Positions 8,426-18,080 of a stretch of DNA of 64,000 nucleotides are shown in pieces. The position numbers were made by a program, and so were the translations under genes. The stretch is from Sulfurisoma sediminicola (GTDB taxonomy: Bacteria > Pseudomonadota > Gammaproteobacteria > Burkholderiales > Rhodocyclaceae): positions 794,993 through 858,992 of the forward strand of contig NZ_BHVV01000001.1 of NCBI RefSeq assembly GCF_003865015.1, read 5' to 3'. How positions within the stretch are numbered: the first letter of the stretch is position 1; each line of letters begins with the position of its first letter. Under the pieces are notes generated by a model. The model saw only the letters and a list, made by a program, of their open reading frames with translations, was not told where the DNA came from and searched no databases.

Positions 8426-9018
8426 CAGAAGCGAAACTCGCCGGCTTCGAGCGCCGCGATCTCCTCGGCGGTCGATTCGCGGCCGAGGATGGCATTGCGG
8501 CCGGGGAAGCGGCCGAAGCGTTCGATCGCCGTGCGGTGGCGCAGGGCGTAGTCGTAGGCCGCGTCGAAGGCAGGGTCCTGGCCTTCGCGGCGCAGGCCGG
8601 CGAACAGGGCGACCGAGCGCTCCTGGTCGATCAGGGCTTCGCTGTGCTCGAAGGGCAGGAAGACGAACCAGCGCTGCAGCGGCGGCAGGTTCTTGTCGCG
8701 GCCGCTGCCCACCAGCCGCTCGGCCAGCGCCAGGGCCTGCGTATCGCCGGCGAACGCGCGTGCCGTGCCGCGGAAGATGTTGCGGGTGAACTGGTCGAGC
8801 AGCAGGATGCGCGCCAGGGCGCCTGCGGCCGTGGTTTCCCACTCGCTCAGTTGTCCGTCGAGCGCAGCTTCGACCAGGGTGCCGAAGCGGCTGCGGATTT
8901 CCGCGTCGAAGGCATCGTCCCGGCGGAACCACTCGCGGCGGAAACGGCCGTGCTGCGGATCAGTGGCCGGCAGGAACCAGAAGTCGATAACGGCCTGGGC
9001 TTCGCCGGTCGGGTTCAT
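8425..9018 (-). CDS. DUF924 family protein, first tandem copy
   Basis: A 197-residue DUF924 protein with VIDFWFLPATD at the start, LLLDQFTRNIFRGTARAFAGD (as LLLDQFTRN and GTARAFAGD), FLPFEHSEAL and RFGRFPGRNAILGRES. It keeps the more usual family wording (DQFTRNIFRG), whereas the downstream copy has drifted to DAFPRRLFAD, so this copy is likely closer to the ancestor. Its start overlaps the topB stop by 4 bp (ATGA), so the two copies are probably the distal genes of the topB transcript. Function unknown. Confidence 0.85.
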   Translation of the reverse strand: MNPTGEAQAVIDFWFLPATDPQHGRFRREWFRRDDAFDAEIRSRFGTLVEAALDGQLSEWETTAAGALARILLLDQFTRNIFRGTARAFAGDTQALALAERLVGSGRDKNLPPLQRWFVFLPFEHSEALIDQERSVALFAGLRREGQDPAFDAAYDYALRHRTAIERFGRFPGRNAILGRESTAEEIAALEAGEFRF

Positions 9019-11600
9019 TCCGCTTTCTTGGCGATCTTCTTCTTTGCGGCAGGCTTGGCGGCGGCCTTGGCCTTGGTGGTCCTGGCTTTGGCCGGTGCCT
9101 TCACCGTCTCGCCGGCGCCGACATTTTCAGTCTTGGCGGCGGTGGTCTTCGGTGCCTTCGGCGCGCGCTGCTCGAACTCGAAGCCGACCTTGCCGTCGGT
9201 CCCGCGCACCAGGTAGGCCGAGAACTTCTTGCGCGTGCGGTTGGAGACGAAACCCTTCAACAGGCTGGTCTTGCCGCTTTCCAGCAGCTTCTGCATCTCG
9301 GCGCGGGAGATCTCCTGCTGCAGGATCACCTTGCCGGAGCGGAAGTCGCAGCTCTTCGCCGCGCCCACCGATTTTTCGCAGACGTAGGACATCGGCTGTT
9401 CGAAGACGCGGGCGCCGCACTTGGGACACGGACCGAGCGCTTCCTGGCCGCTGAAATCGATTTCCTCGCCATCGCCCTCGTCGTTGCCGAAGTCGAAGGA
9501 GGGCGCGTGGTTCTCGTCGAGCTTGATGACGGCGGCGAACGGCCGCCCCATCTTGCTGCGGAAGCCCTGCAGCGGGCCGATCTGGCGGTCGCGCAGCAGC
9601 TGGTCCATTTCCTCCGGTTCCCACTGGCGGCCGGCGACGATCTTCCACAGCTTGTAGTCGCACTTGTCGCACTTGAAGTGCTTGTAGGCTTCGTGGATGG
9701 TGCCGCCGCACTTGGGGCAGGGCGTCTGCAGCGGGCCGAAGTCGGGGTCGGCGAAGTCGCCGGTCTTGATGCGCTCGACCATCACCTGAGTCTGCTCGGT
9801 GATGTGGGCCATGAACTCCTCGCGCTTGAGCCGGCCCTGTTCCATCTCCTTCAGCTTCCATTCCCACAGGCCGGTCAGCTCGGGTGAGCGGATTTCGTCG
9901 ACCTGCAACTGTTCCAGCGCGAACAGCAGGGAAAAGGCCTTGGCGGTCGGTTGCAGTTCGCGGCCGTTGCGATGCAGGTATTCCTCGGCGATCAGGCCCT
10001 CGATGGTGGCGGCGCGCGTGGCCGGCGTGCCGAGGCCGCGCTCGGACATGGCTTCGCGCAACTCTTCGTCCTCGATCAGCTTGCCGGCGCCTTCCATGGC
10101 GGAGAGCAGCGTGGCTTCGTTGAAACGCGCCGGCGGCTTGGTGGCATTGGCCTTGACCTCGACGTCGTTGGCCCAGACGCGCTCCTTCGGTTCGACCCTG
10201 GGCAGCGACGGCGCATCGTCCTCGACCTGGTCCTGCTTGCCATAGACGGCGAGCCAGCCGGCGGTGACCAGCACCTTGCCCTCGGTCTTGAAGGCTTCGT
10301 TCTCCACGCGGGTGATGCGCGTGGTCATCAGGTATTCGGCGGCCGGGTAGAAGATGGCGAGGAAGCGCCGCGTCACCAGGTCGTAGATCTTCTGCTCGGC
10401 GTCCGACAGGCTCTTCGGGTGGGCGCCGGTGGGGATGATGGCGAAGTGGTCCGAGACCTTGGCGTTGTTGAAGATGCGCTTGTTGGGGTGCACCCAGCCG
10501 TTCTTCAGTACGTCGCGGGCCAGCCCTTCGTAGCCGGTCTCCTCCATCGCCTTCAGCGTGACCTTGACGGTGTCGAGGTAGTCCTCGGGCAGGTAACGCG
10601 AGTCGGTCCGCGGGTAGGTCAGCGCCTTGTGCTTTTCGTAGAGCGCCTGGGCGATGGACAGCGTGGTGCGCGCCGAGAAGCCGAAGCGGCCGTTGGCCTC
10701 GCGCTGCAGGCTGGTGAGGTCGAACAGCAGCGGCGACATCTCCGTCTTGGGCTTGCTTTCGTCCGTGACCGTGCCGTGCTTGCCGAGGCAGATCTTGCGG
10801 ATTTCCTCTGCACGGGCTTGCGTCCATAACCTCTCGGCCTTGGCGTGTTCGTCGTCGGCCTTCTTGAATTTCTCGTCGAACCAGCGGCCGCGGTAGGTGC
10901 CGGCCACGGCCTGGAACTCGGCCTCGACTTCCCAGTAGTCGCGCGGCACGAAGGCCTTGATGCGGCGTTCGCGCTCGACCAGGATGGCCAGCGTCGGCGT
11001 CTGCACGCGACCGACGGTGGTCTTGTAGAAGCCGCCTTCCTTCGAGTTGAAGGCGGTCATGGCGCGGGTGCCGTTGATGCCGATCAGCCAGTCGGCTTCC
11101 GACCTGCAGCGCGCGGCGTCGGCCAGCGGCAGCATCTCGGCGTCGGAGCGCAGGTGGGCGAAGCCGTCGCGGATCGCGGCGGGCGTCATCGACTGCAGCC
11201 ACAGCCGGCGCACCGGCTTGGCGTTCTTTTCGCCCAGCGCGTGCTGCGCGACGTAGCGGAAGATCAGTTCGCCCTCGCGGCCTGCGTCGCAGGCATTCAC
11301 CAGGCCCGCGACGTCCTTGCGCTTCATCAGCTTGGTCAGCAGCCGCAGGCGCTCGGCGGTCTTGTCGATGGGGTTCAACGCGAAGCGCGGCGGAATCATC
11401 GGCAAGTGGGTGAAGGTCCACTTGCCGCGCTTGACGTCGTATTCCTCGGGCACCGTGAGTTCGAGCAGGTGGCCGATGGCCGAGGAGAGCACGTAGTCGT
11501 CGCTCTCGAAGTAGTCGCCCTGGCGCGTGAAGCCCCCCAGGGCCTTGGCGATGTCCTGGGCGACGGAGGGTTTCTCGGCGATGATGAGTTGCTTGGTCAT
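9015..11600 (-). CDS. topB: DNA topoisomerase III (type IA)
   Basis: An 861-residue type IA topoisomerase. The N-terminal Toprim domain carries IIAEKPSVAQDIA and NACDAGREGELIFR; the catalytic Tyr is in TYPRTDSRYLP near residue 328. The C-terminal region has zinc-ribbon cysteines (CPKCGG...CDKC near 625-645; CPKCGAR...CEKS near 715-735) followed by a Lys/Ala-rich tail of about 40 residues, a DNA-binding extension common in betaproteobacteria. It relaxes supercoils and decatenates via single-strand passage. It follows dprA-smg on the same strand and overlaps the DUF924 start by 4 bp. Confidence 0.93.
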   Translation of the reverse strand: MTKQLIIAEKPSVAQDIAKALGGFTRQGDYFESDDYVLSSAIGHLLELTVPEEYDVKRGKWTFTHLPMIPPRFALNPIDKTAERLRLLTKLMKRKDVAGLVNACDAGREGELIFRYVAQHALGEKNAKPVRRLWLQSMTPAAIRDGFAHLRSDAEMLPLADAARCRSEADWLIGINGTRAMTAFNSKEGGFYKTTVGRVQTPTLAILVERERRIKAFVPRDYWEVEAEFQAVAGTYRGRWFDEKFKKADDEHAKAERLWTQARAEEIRKICLGKHGTVTDESKPKTEMSPLLFDLTSLQREANGRFGFSARTTLSIAQALYEKHKALTYPRTDSRYLPEDYLDTVKVTLKAMEETGYEGLARDVLKNGWVHPNKRIFNNAKVSDHFAIIPTGAHPKSLSDAEQKIYDLVTRRFLAIFYPAAEYLMTTRITRVENEAFKTEGKVLVTAGWLAVYGKQDQVEDDAPSLPRVEPKERVWANDVEVKANATKPPARFNEATLLSAMEGAGKLIEDEELREAMSERGLGTPATRAATIEGLIAEEYLHRNGRELQPTAKAFSLLFALEQLQVDEIRSPELTGLWEWKLKEMEQGRLKREEFMAHITEQTQVMVERIKTGDFADPDFGPLQTPCPKCGGTIHEAYKHFKCDKCDYKLWKIVAGRQWEPEEMDQLLRDRQIGPLQGFRSKMGRPFAAVIKLDENHAPSFDFGNDEGDGEEIDFSGQEALGPCPKCGARVFEQPMSYVCEKSVGAAKSCDFRSGKVILQQEISRAEMQKLLESGKTSLLKGFVSNRTRKKFSAYLVRGTDGKVGFEFEQRAPKAPKTTAAKTENVGAGETVKAPAKARTTKAKAAAKPAAKKKIAKKAE

Positions 11601-11651
11601 GGGCGGGTCAGTGCGGCGCGGGGAGCGCCAATGAGCGCGGCATGATAAGCG

Positions 11652-11675
11652 CGGCTTGCCGGCTAAGGCAAGCCG
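11652..11675. repeat. Perfect inverted repeat in smg-topB gap
   Basis: Arms CGGCTTGCC (11652-11660) and GGCAAGCCG (11667-11675) with a 6-nt loop, followed on the plus strand by CACTTTTTG. The T-run is on the strand with no gene ending here; in the direction of smg-topB transcription there is no T-run, so it is more likely an RNA processing or attenuating hairpin than a standard terminator. Confidence 0.5.
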
Positions 11676-11705
11676 GCACTTTTTGACGTTCCCCGCTGGA
11701 GGCGG

Positions 11706-12203
11706 CTAATGGAACAGCGGCCGGGACGGTTCGTCGCCCAGATCGCCGACGTCATCAAAGCCGTAGTCGTCCTCGAGCAGCTCCTCGAGAATCAGGGCGT
11801 CGAGCGGCAGCTGCCGGCGCCAGACCACCATCAGCACGATGCCCTTGAGCTTGGCCAGCGGGATCTCCTCGTCGGACAGCGCCAGGGCGCGTTCGAGGAT
11901 GAGTTCGCGCGCGGTGGCGTCTATGGCCTCGGCCTGCTCGAGGAAGCTGAGGAAGCCGCGGCACTCGGCCGGCAGCCGGGCGAGTTCGGCTTCGTGGTAG
12001 AAGCGCATCGATCCGGTCAGCGTCGGCGAGGACAGCGCGACCGGAGCCGTCGCCGCGTCGTTGAAGCCGGCGAGCCAGTCGATGGCTTCGGAGATGGCGT
12101 CGTCCTCGAAACCGGCGGCCATGAGCTTCTTGGCCAATGCGGCCGGTTCGGGGCAGGCGTCGGGCAGATAGTGTTCGAAGAGGTAGAAGAGGATGTCGAT
12201 CAT
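11706..12203 (-). CDS. smg: Smg family protein (DUF494)
   Basis: A 165-residue acidic protein beginning MIDILFYLFEHYL, the conserved opening of Smg/DUF494 proteins. The family is almost always found beside dprA (smf) and topA/topB-like genes in beta- and gammaproteobacteria; no biochemical function is established. It starts 2 bp after the dprA stop, so the two are co-transcribed. Confidence 0.9.
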   Translation of the reverse strand: MIDILFYLFEHYLPDACPEPAALAKKLMAAGFEDDAISEAIDWLAGFNDAATAPVALSSPTLTGSMRFYHEAELARLPAECRGFLSFLEQAEAIDATARELILERALALSDEEIPLAKLKGIVLMVVWRRQLPLDALILEELLEDDYGFDDVGDLGDEPSRPLFH

Positions 12204-12205
12204 GA

Positions 12206-13336
12206 TCAGTTGGGACCCTGCCCTCGGTTAACCCGTTGATACAGACCACCGGGCAGCTGAGCAACCCGGCCCTCGAGTTCCAGTGACAGCAGCATCGCAA
12301 GAAGATCGGCCGGCGTCAAGCCGCTGCGCGCCGACAGTGCGTCGAGGCTGACCGGCACCTCGTCCATGTGATCGAGCAGCGCGGCCGCGGCGAGGTCGCC
12401 AGCCGGCCGTTCCGCGGGCGTCGGCGTCGCGGCGCCACCGCGCTTTTGCCAATGCAGTTCCTCGAGAATGTCCTCGGCGCGCTCGACGAGCTTGGCGCCC
12501 TGCCTGATCAACTGGTGGCAACCCTTGGCCAGCGGCGAGTGGATCGAGCCGGGGATGGCGAAAACCTCACGCCCCGCTTCGGCCGCGAGCCGCGCGGTGA
12601 TCAGCGAACCGCTCTTCTCGGCTGCCTCGACCACCAGGCAGCCGAGGCTGATGCCGGCGATCAGGCGGTTGCGGCGGGGGAAGTTGCCGGGCAGCGCGGC
12701 AGTGCCCAGCGGGAATTCGGACACGACGCAGCCGCGCTCGACGATTGCGCGGGTCAGCGCCTCGTTGCGCGCCGGGTAGATGCGGTCGGCGCCGGTGCCG
12801 ATGACGGCGATGGTCGAGGCGCTGCCGTCCAGCACACCGAGAGCCCCGCGGTGGGCGGCGGCATCGATGCCCAGGGCCAGGCCGCTGACGACGGTGAGGC
12901 CGGCGGCCGCGACGCTCGCGGCGAAGGCCTCGGCATTGACCTCGCCCTGCTTCGTCGCGTTGCGACTGCCGACGATGGCGAGCGCGGGATGGTTGAGCAG
13001 CTCGGCGCGGCCCTTGACGTAGAGCAGCGCGGGCGGATCGGCGGTGGTCAGCAGGGCCTGCGGATAGGCGGCGTCGGCCAGCGTGACGATGCGGTTGCCG
13101 GATTCGGCGGCCCAGGCCAGGGCCGCCTCGATTTCGGCGCTCGCATCATGGGAAGCCAGGCGCTCGGCCAGTTCCGCGCCGATGACCGAACGAACGGCGG
13201 CTCCGCCGGCCGCGAATATCGCTGCGGGCAGGCCGAATGCCTTGAGCAGATGGCGCTGGCTTTCGCCGCCGATGCCGGGAACGGAGGTGAGGCGGATCCA
13301 GGCGGCGAGTTCGTCGCCGGATTCGGGTTCAGGCAT
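12206..13336 (-). CDS. dprA: DNA-processing protein DprA
   Basis: A 376-residue protein with the DprA/Smf Rossmann core: IVGSRNATKQGE near residue 122, then SGLALGIDAAAHRGAL and the GGDxxYP-like region here reading GADRIYPARN. A C-terminal winged-helix (DML1-like) domain follows a short linker at about 310-376, and an N-terminal SAM-like region starts the protein. DprA loads RecA onto incoming single-stranded DNA during natural transformation. Lies between the LysM gene and smg on the same strand. Confidence 0.93.
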   Translation of the reverse strand: MPEPESGDELAAWIRLTSVPGIGGESQRHLLKAFGLPAAIFAAGGAAVRSVIGAELAERLASHDASAEIEAALAWAAESGNRIVTLADAAYPQALLTTADPPALLYVKGRAELLNHPALAIVGSRNATKQGEVNAEAFAASVAAAGLTVVSGLALGIDAAAHRGALGVLDGSASTIAVIGTGADRIYPARNEALTRAIVERGCVVSEFPLGTAALPGNFPRRNRLIAGISLGCLVVEAAEKSGSLITARLAAEAGREVFAIPGSIHSPLAKGCHQLIRQGAKLVERAEDILEELHWQKRGGAATPTPAERPAGDLAAAALLDHMDEVPVSLDALSARSGLTPADLLAMLLSLELEGRVAQLPGGLYQRVNRGQGPN

Positions 13337-13449
13337 GGCCGACGGGCCGCCCCGAGGCCATGGGCAAACTGGAGCACGTGAAGCGTGCGACTCCTAGTAG
13401 GTTTCCACGGAGTGCCCCGTGATTGATGAGCGACGCGAACTTGCGGGCA

Positions 13450-13483
13450 CCCCCGCCCCGGGGCGGGGGCAGGGGGGCGGGGG
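13450..13483. repeat. Perfect GC palindrome and predicted G-quadruplex between lysM and dprA
   Basis: A perfect 20-bp palindrome (C5-G-C4 then G4-C-G5) occupies 13450-13469. Its right arm continues into four G-runs on the plus strand of 4, 5, 6 and 5 guanines separated by C, CA and C (13460-13483), a near-ideal G-quadruplex motif. The element sits 3 bp beyond the LysM stop codon in the 150-bp gap before dprA, so RNA from this strand carries the C-runs and the template carries the G-runs. It could impede transcription from the LysM gene into dprA. Confidence 0.6.
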
Positions 13484-13486
13484 ATG

Positions 13487-14536
13487 TCAAGGCGTGCGCA
13501 CCGAGTCGCCGACGACGACTTCCTTCGCCGAAGCCTTGGTGACGATCGCGTAGGAGAGGCGGTCGAAGACGCGGAAGACGAAGACCAGGCCGTAGCGCTC
13601 CTCGGGCAGCCGGTGGGTTTCCAGCTTGTTCTTGAAGCGCTCGGTGACTTCGCGGTCGGGTTGGTTGATCGCCAGGACGTGGCCTATCTCGAGGCCATCC
13701 CTGGCGCCGCGGGAGATGGTGATGATGGAGCCCGGGCCGCCCGTGTTGGCGGGGCTGGACCCGGTCGTGCCATAGACCGACATCACGCGTCCCTCGATCG
13801 TCGTCTTCGGCGCATGGGGAACGTAGTTGACGACGTCGGCCTTCCTGGTTGGCATCAGGTGGTCGCCGACGCTGATCTCGGCACGTGAATTGACGATCTC
13901 GAGGATCGTCGGTTCGCCCGGGCGGGTGACCTTGGCACCGCCGAGATGGATGGCTTCGATGCCGAGCACTTCGCCGCTGACGGGATCGGTCAACGGCTGA
14001 CCCGGCCGGTAAAGCAGGAAGCCCTTGGCCTGCGGATCCTGGATGCCGGTGACGTAGATCTTGCCGCCGGTGCCGACGATCATGCGGTTGTCCTCCAACG
14101 CCACGACGCGCGGAGCGCTGGCGAGCCCGTCGGGTTCGATCACCAGCGGCTTGGCCAGGAAGGGCTCGAGGAAGCTCTGCGGAATCGCCGGGATCGCGTC
14201 GGTCAGCTGCGTATCGTACTGCTTGGGCGCGAGGCGAACGGTATCGAGCCGCAGTTGCGGATCGGTGCCGCTCCGGTCGAGCACCAATACCTGGCCGGGG
14301 TAGATGCGATGGGGGTTCTTCACGTCCTCGGCATTCATGCGCCACAGCTCGGGCCAGCGGTAGGGATCCTTGATGAACTTCGACGAAATGCCCCAGAGGG
14401 TATCGCCGGCCACGACGGTGTGGCGGTCGGGCGCATCGGGTGCGAGCTCCAGTGGCTTGGCGGCCTCCGCCCAGGCGGACGTGGCAAGGGCCGCACTTGA
14501 GAATGCGACGAGGAGCGCAGATATAATTCTGGACAT
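13487..14536 (-). CDS. Exported LysM-domain protein
   Basis: A 349-residue protein with a Sec signal peptide (cleavage near SAWA-EAAK at 23-24) and one LysM peptidoglycan-binding domain at about 38-85 (HTVVAGDTLWGISSKFIKDP...IYPGQVL). The rest is a family-specific region (residues 90-349) found in the LysM protein that precedes dprA in most betaproteobacteria. It likely binds the cell wall in the periplasm; enzymatic activity is not evident. It is divergent from def. Confidence 0.88.
   Translation of the reverse strand: MSRIISALLVAFSSAALATSAWAEAAKPLELAPDAPDRHTVVAGDTLWGISSKFIKDPYRWPELWRMNAEDVKNPHRIYPGQVLVLDRSGTDPQLRLDTVRLAPKQYDTQLTDAIPAIPQSFLEPFLAKPLVIEPDGLASAPRVVALEDNRMIVGTGGKIYVTGIQDPQAKGFLLYRPGQPLTDPVSGEVLGIEAIHLGGAKVTRPGEPTILEIVNSRAEISVGDHLMPTRKADVVNYVPHAPKTTIEGRVMSVYGTTGSSPANTGGPGSIITISRGARDGLEIGHVLAINQPDREVTERFKNKLETHRLPEERYGLVFVFRVFDRLSYAIVTKASAKEVVVGDSVRTP
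14497..14527 (+). promoter_or_regulatory. Candidate promoter for def
   Basis: TTGAGA (14497-14502) and a perfect TATAAT (14522-14527), spacer 19 bp, which is long. It lies inside the 5' end of the divergent LysM gene and would give def a leader of about 125 nt. Confidence 0.35.
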
Positions 14537-14660
14537 CGGATGACCTTTCCCGGCCGTTGGACGAAAGAGCGCGAAGGATCACGCTGGGCGGCTTGCGGGA
14601 TTGTGCATCCAAAACATGCCGTCATCAATCACCTGTTCGACGAATTACCGCCCCAAATAC

Positions 14661-15164
14661 ATGGCTCTTCTGCCGATCCTGCGCTATCCGGACCCGCGCC
14701 TGCACACCAAGGCCGCCAGGGTCGCGGTCGTTGACGATGCGATTCGCCAGCTGGCGGCGGACATGGCCGAGACCATGTACGAGGCGCCCGGCATCGGCCT
14801 GGCCGCCACCCAGGTCAACCAGCATGTGCAGGTGATCGTCATCGACGTCTCCGAGGACAAGTCGCAGCTGCTGACTTTCATCAACCCCGAGCTGCTCGAG
14901 CGCTCAGGCGAATGCGAGGGCGAGGAGGGCTGCCTCTCGGTTCCCGGCATCTACGAGACGGTGACACGTTCGGAGCGGGTGAAGGTGCGTGCCCTCGGGC
15001 TCGACGGCAAGCCTTTCGAAATGTCCGCCGACGGCCTGCTCGCCGTCTGCATCCAGCACGAGATGGATCACCTGCAGGGCAAGGTCTTCGTCGAATACCT
15101 GTCTCGCCTCAAGCAGACTCGCATCCGCTCGAGGCTCGAGAAGCGCGCCCGCATCACCGCCTGA
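14661..15164 (+). CDS. def: Peptide deformylase
   Basis: A 167-residue enzyme that removes the formyl group from nascent N-terminal methionine. The three family motifs are intact: GIGLAATQ (44-51), EGCLS with metal ligand Cys91, and QHEMDH with His133, Glu134 and His137. Start chosen at ATG 14661 ([14 protein letters not shown]), the conserved beginning; a longer reading from 14601 is not conserved. Its normal partner fmt lies 2.9 kb downstream, separated by an antisense c-di-GMP gene whose stop overlaps the def end by 11 bp. Confidence 0.96.
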   Translation: MALLPILRYPDPRLHTKAARVAVVDDAIRQLAADMAETMYEAPGIGLAATQVNQHVQVIVIDVSEDKSQLLTFINPELLERSGECEGEEGCLSVPGIYETVTRSERVKVRALGLDGKPFEMSADGLLAVCIQHEMDHLQGKVFVEYLSRLKQTRIRSRLEKRARITA

Positions 15165-17982
15165 CGGCCGCCCTTTGCCGCAGCCACGCCAGCAGTTCGG
15201 CGGGCGGCAGCGGTTTCGTATAGTAGAAGCCCTGGGCGTCGTCGCAGCCCTCGCTGCGCAGGAATGCTTCCTGTGCGGGTGTTTCCACGCCCTCGGCGAC
15301 GACGGCGAAGCCGAGGCTGCGCGCCAGGCCCAGGATCGAGCGCGTGATCGCGGCGTCGTCGGCATCGTCGGGGAGGTCGCGGACGAAGCCGCGGTCGATC
15401 TTGAGGCGGTCGACGCTAAGGTACTTGAGGTAGGACAGCGACGAGTAGCCGGTGCCGAAGTCGTCGATGGCGACGCCGATGCCGAGTTCGTGCAGGGCGG
15501 CCACCGTGTCCATCGCTGCCGCGGCGTTGTCGAGCAGAAAGTTCTCGGTGATTTCGAGTTCGAGGCTGCCGGCGGGCAGCTTGGACTCGGCCAGCACGCG
15601 CTCGACCATGGCGACGAGATCGCCCTGCTCGAACTGGCGGCCATCGACGTTGATCGAGATGCGGCCGATGTCCAGGCCGGCATCCAGCCAGTTTCGCGCC
15701 TGGCGACAACCCTCGCGCAGCACCCATTCCCCGAGCGGCAGGATGAGCCGGGTCTCGTGGGCGACGGGCAGGAAATCGTCGGGCGCCACGATACCGTGAC
15801 CCGGCCGGCGCCAGCGCACCAGGGCTTCGACGCCGGAGACGCGGCCGCTCGCCAGCTCCACTTGCGGCTGGTACCAGAGTTCGAGCTCGCCCTGCGCCAG
15901 CGCCTGCTGCAGGCCCTGCTCGGTGCGCAGCCGCGCCATCACCGCGCCGGCCATCGCGCTGTCGTGGAAGCGGAAGGTATTGCGGCCTTCGCGCTTGGCG
16001 GCATAGAGCGCGGTGTCGGCGGCCCGCATGAGCTCGACCGCATCGTCGCCGTCGGCGGGGAACAGTGCGATGCCGACACTGGTGGTGACGCGCGCCAGCG
16101 ATCCGTTCAGGTCGTAGGGTTCCGACACCGCGGCGATCAGCTTGCCGGCGATGCTGCCGATGCCCTGGGGTGTGTCGGACGCCTCGAGAAGGATGACGAA
16201 CTCGTCGCCGCCGAGGCGTGCCGCCGTGTCGCCGCCGCGCAGGCAGCCGCGCAGGCGTTCGGCCGCCGTCTGCAGCAGCAGGTCCCCGGCGGGATGGCCG
16301 AGGCTGTCGTTGACGTTCTTGAAGCCGTCGAGGTCGAGCAACAGCACGGCCAGGCGCGTGGCGTCGCGCTCGGCGCGCTCGATGGCGTGACCGAGCTGAA
16401 TGCCGAGCAGGGAACGGTTGGCCAGCCCGGTCAGTGCGTCGAAATGGGCGAGGCGCACCAGTTCGGCCTCGGTCTTCTTGATGTGGCTGATGTCGGAGAA
16501 GACGCCGATGTAGCTTTGGAGCTGGCCGGCGTCATCGTGCACGGAACTGATGGTCAGCCATTGCGGGTAGATCTCGCTGTTCTTGCGGCGGTTCCAGATT
16601 TCGCCCTGCCAGGCGCCCAGGGTGAGGAGGTCATGCCACATGGCCCGGTAGAACACCGCGTCATGGCGCCCCGACTTGAGCAGGCGCGGGTTGGCGCCGA
16701 CGGCCTCGTCCGCCGCGTAGCCGGTGATGCGAGAAAACGCGGTATTGACCGAGACGATGGTGCCGGCCGGGTCGGTCATGAAGATGCCCTCGGCCGTGTT
16801 CTCGAACACCGCCACGGCCTGGCGCTTGTGGCTTTCCTGCGCGTGGGCAGCCGAAACGTCGGTTACCAGCGCGAAGGAGCCGACGAGATCGCCCACCTCG
16901 TCATGCACCGGCGCGGCGTTGAAGTGGCAGGGCACCCGGCTGCCGTCGGCACGGGTCAGCTCGACCTCGAAACTGCTTTTTTCGCCGGCGCCGCGCCGCT
17001 GCGCCTCGCGACGGAAGATCGCGGCATCGGATCCCTCGACGAAGTCGAGCGCGGCGCGGCCGACGATGTCGCGTTCCGGCCGGGCGAGGATCGCGCACAG
17101 GGCGGGGTTGACCTGCCGCGTCACGCCCTTGCGGTCGATGAGCCAGAAGCCTTCCTGCGTCGTGTCGATCATGCGGCGCAGCCGCTGCTCGCTCGCTTCG
17201 AGCGCGCGCGCCATCTCGAGGCGGCGGTGGGCGAGGCTCGAAACCATCACCGCGGCGATCATCAGGGTGGTGCCGATGGTGACCGCGGTGGCGAGAAAGG
17301 CCGGGTCGAGCGCGGCCGCCGACCGGGCCGAGCCATCGCGCACGAAAAAGGCCGCGGCCATCGCCGTGTAGTGCATGCCCGAGACCGCTGCCCCCATCAC
17401 CGTCGCCGCCAGCAGGTGGCTGCCGCGCATGCGCCGCACGCCGAAATGGATCGACAGTGCGAGCCAGGCCAGTACGATGGCCACCGCGATCGACGCCGCG
17501 AACAGCCTCGGGTCGTAATAGACGAAACCATCGAGGCGCATCGCCGCCATGCCCGAATAGTGCATGGTGCCGATGCCGCTGCCGAGCAGCACGCTGCTCG
17601 CCGCCAGGCGTCGCGGACTGACGCGGCGACGGCGGATGACCTCGAGCGCGACCGCGCTGGCAAGCATGCCGGGGATCATCGACAGCACGGTGATGGTCGG
17701 GTCGTAGCTGACGCCGCAGGGCAGCGTCAGCGCCAGCATGCCGATGAAGTGCATGGCCCAGGTGCCGCCGCCCATGGCCAGCGCACCGGTGCCGAGCCAG
17801 ACCAGCCGATCCTGCGCCGTGCGTGCCGCGCCGATGCGTGCGGCGACGTCGAGCGCGACCCAGGCGGCGAAAACCGCGATCAGCACCGAGACCGTCACCA
17901 GTCGCGCGTCGTAGAAGCTGGCGTAGAGCAGGCTGGCGTCGGGGGGGCGGTCGATGAAGCGCAGGCTATCGAGAATATCCAT
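15154..17982 (-). CDS. MHYT-PAS-GGDEF-EAL cyclic-di-GMP enzyme
   Basis: A 942-residue membrane protein. The N-terminal 250 residues form a seven-helix MHYT sensor with motifs MHFIGM, MHYSGM and MHYTAM; MHYT domains are proposed to bind copper and sense O2, CO or NO. PAS domains follow (about 265-515), then GGDEF near 589 with an intact RxxD I-site ([14 protein letters not shown]), and an EAL domain keeping [17 protein letters not shown] and KIDRGFV. Both synthesis and hydrolysis of c-di-GMP look possible. It is inserted antisense between def and fmt, which are adjacent in most relatives. Confidence 0.93.
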   Translation of the reverse strand: MDILDSLRFIDRPPDASLLYASFYDARLVTVSVLIAVFAAWVALDVAARIGAARTAQDRLVWLGTGALAMGGGTWAMHFIGMLALTLPCGVSYDPTITVLSMIPGMLASAVALEVIRRRRVSPRRLAASSVLLGSGIGTMHYSGMAAMRLDGFVYYDPRLFAASIAVAIVLAWLALSIHFGVRRMRGSHLLAATVMGAAVSGMHYTAMAAAFFVRDGSARSAAALDPAFLATAVTIGTTLMIAAVMVSSLAHRRLEMARALEASEQRLRRMIDTTQEGFWLIDRKGVTRQVNPALCAILARPERDIVGRAALDFVEGSDAAIFRREAQRRGAGEKSSFEVELTRADGSRVPCHFNAAPVHDEVGDLVGSFALVTDVSAAHAQESHKRQAVAVFENTAEGIFMTDPAGTIVSVNTAFSRITGYAADEAVGANPRLLKSGRHDAVFYRAMWHDLLTLGAWQGEIWNRRKNSEIYPQWLTISSVHDDAGQLQSYIGVFSDISHIKKTEAELVRLAHFDALTGLANRSLLGIQLGHAIERAERDATRLAVLLLDLDGFKNVNDSLGHPAGDLLLQTAAERLRGCLRGGDTAARLGGDEFVILLEASDTPQGIGSIAGKLIAAVSEPYDLNGSLARVTTSVGIALFPADGDDAVELMRAADTALYAAKREGRNTFRFHDSAMAGAVMARLRTEQGLQQALAQGELELWYQPQVELASGRVSGVEALVRWRRPGHGIVAPDDFLPVAHETRLILPLGEWVLREGCRQARNWLDAGLDIGRISINVDGRQFEQGDLVAMVERVLAESKLPAGSLELEITENFLLDNAAAAMDTVAALHELGIGVAIDDFGTGYSSLSYLKYLSVDRLKIDRGFVRDLPDDADDAAITRSILGLARSLGFAVVAEGVETPAQEAFLRSEGCDDAQGFYYTKPLPPAELLAWLRQRAAVRR

Positions 17983-18037
17983 TTTGCGTGGCGCGGAATT
18001 CGCTTAGCATGCCACAGGCTCGCCCGGCGTGCTCGTC

Positions 18038-18056
18038 TTGCGCAAGGTGGGCGCAA
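18038..18056. promoter_or_regulatory. Inverted repeat in the divergent MHYT/fmt spacer
   Basis: TTGCGC (18038-18043) and GCGCAA (18051-18056) with a 7-bp spacer lie in the 98-bp region between the two divergent start codons. Size and position fit an operator dyad; no regulator can be assigned. Confidence 0.35.
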
Positions 18057-18080
18057 GCGTCGGCGTGAGACAATCCGGCC

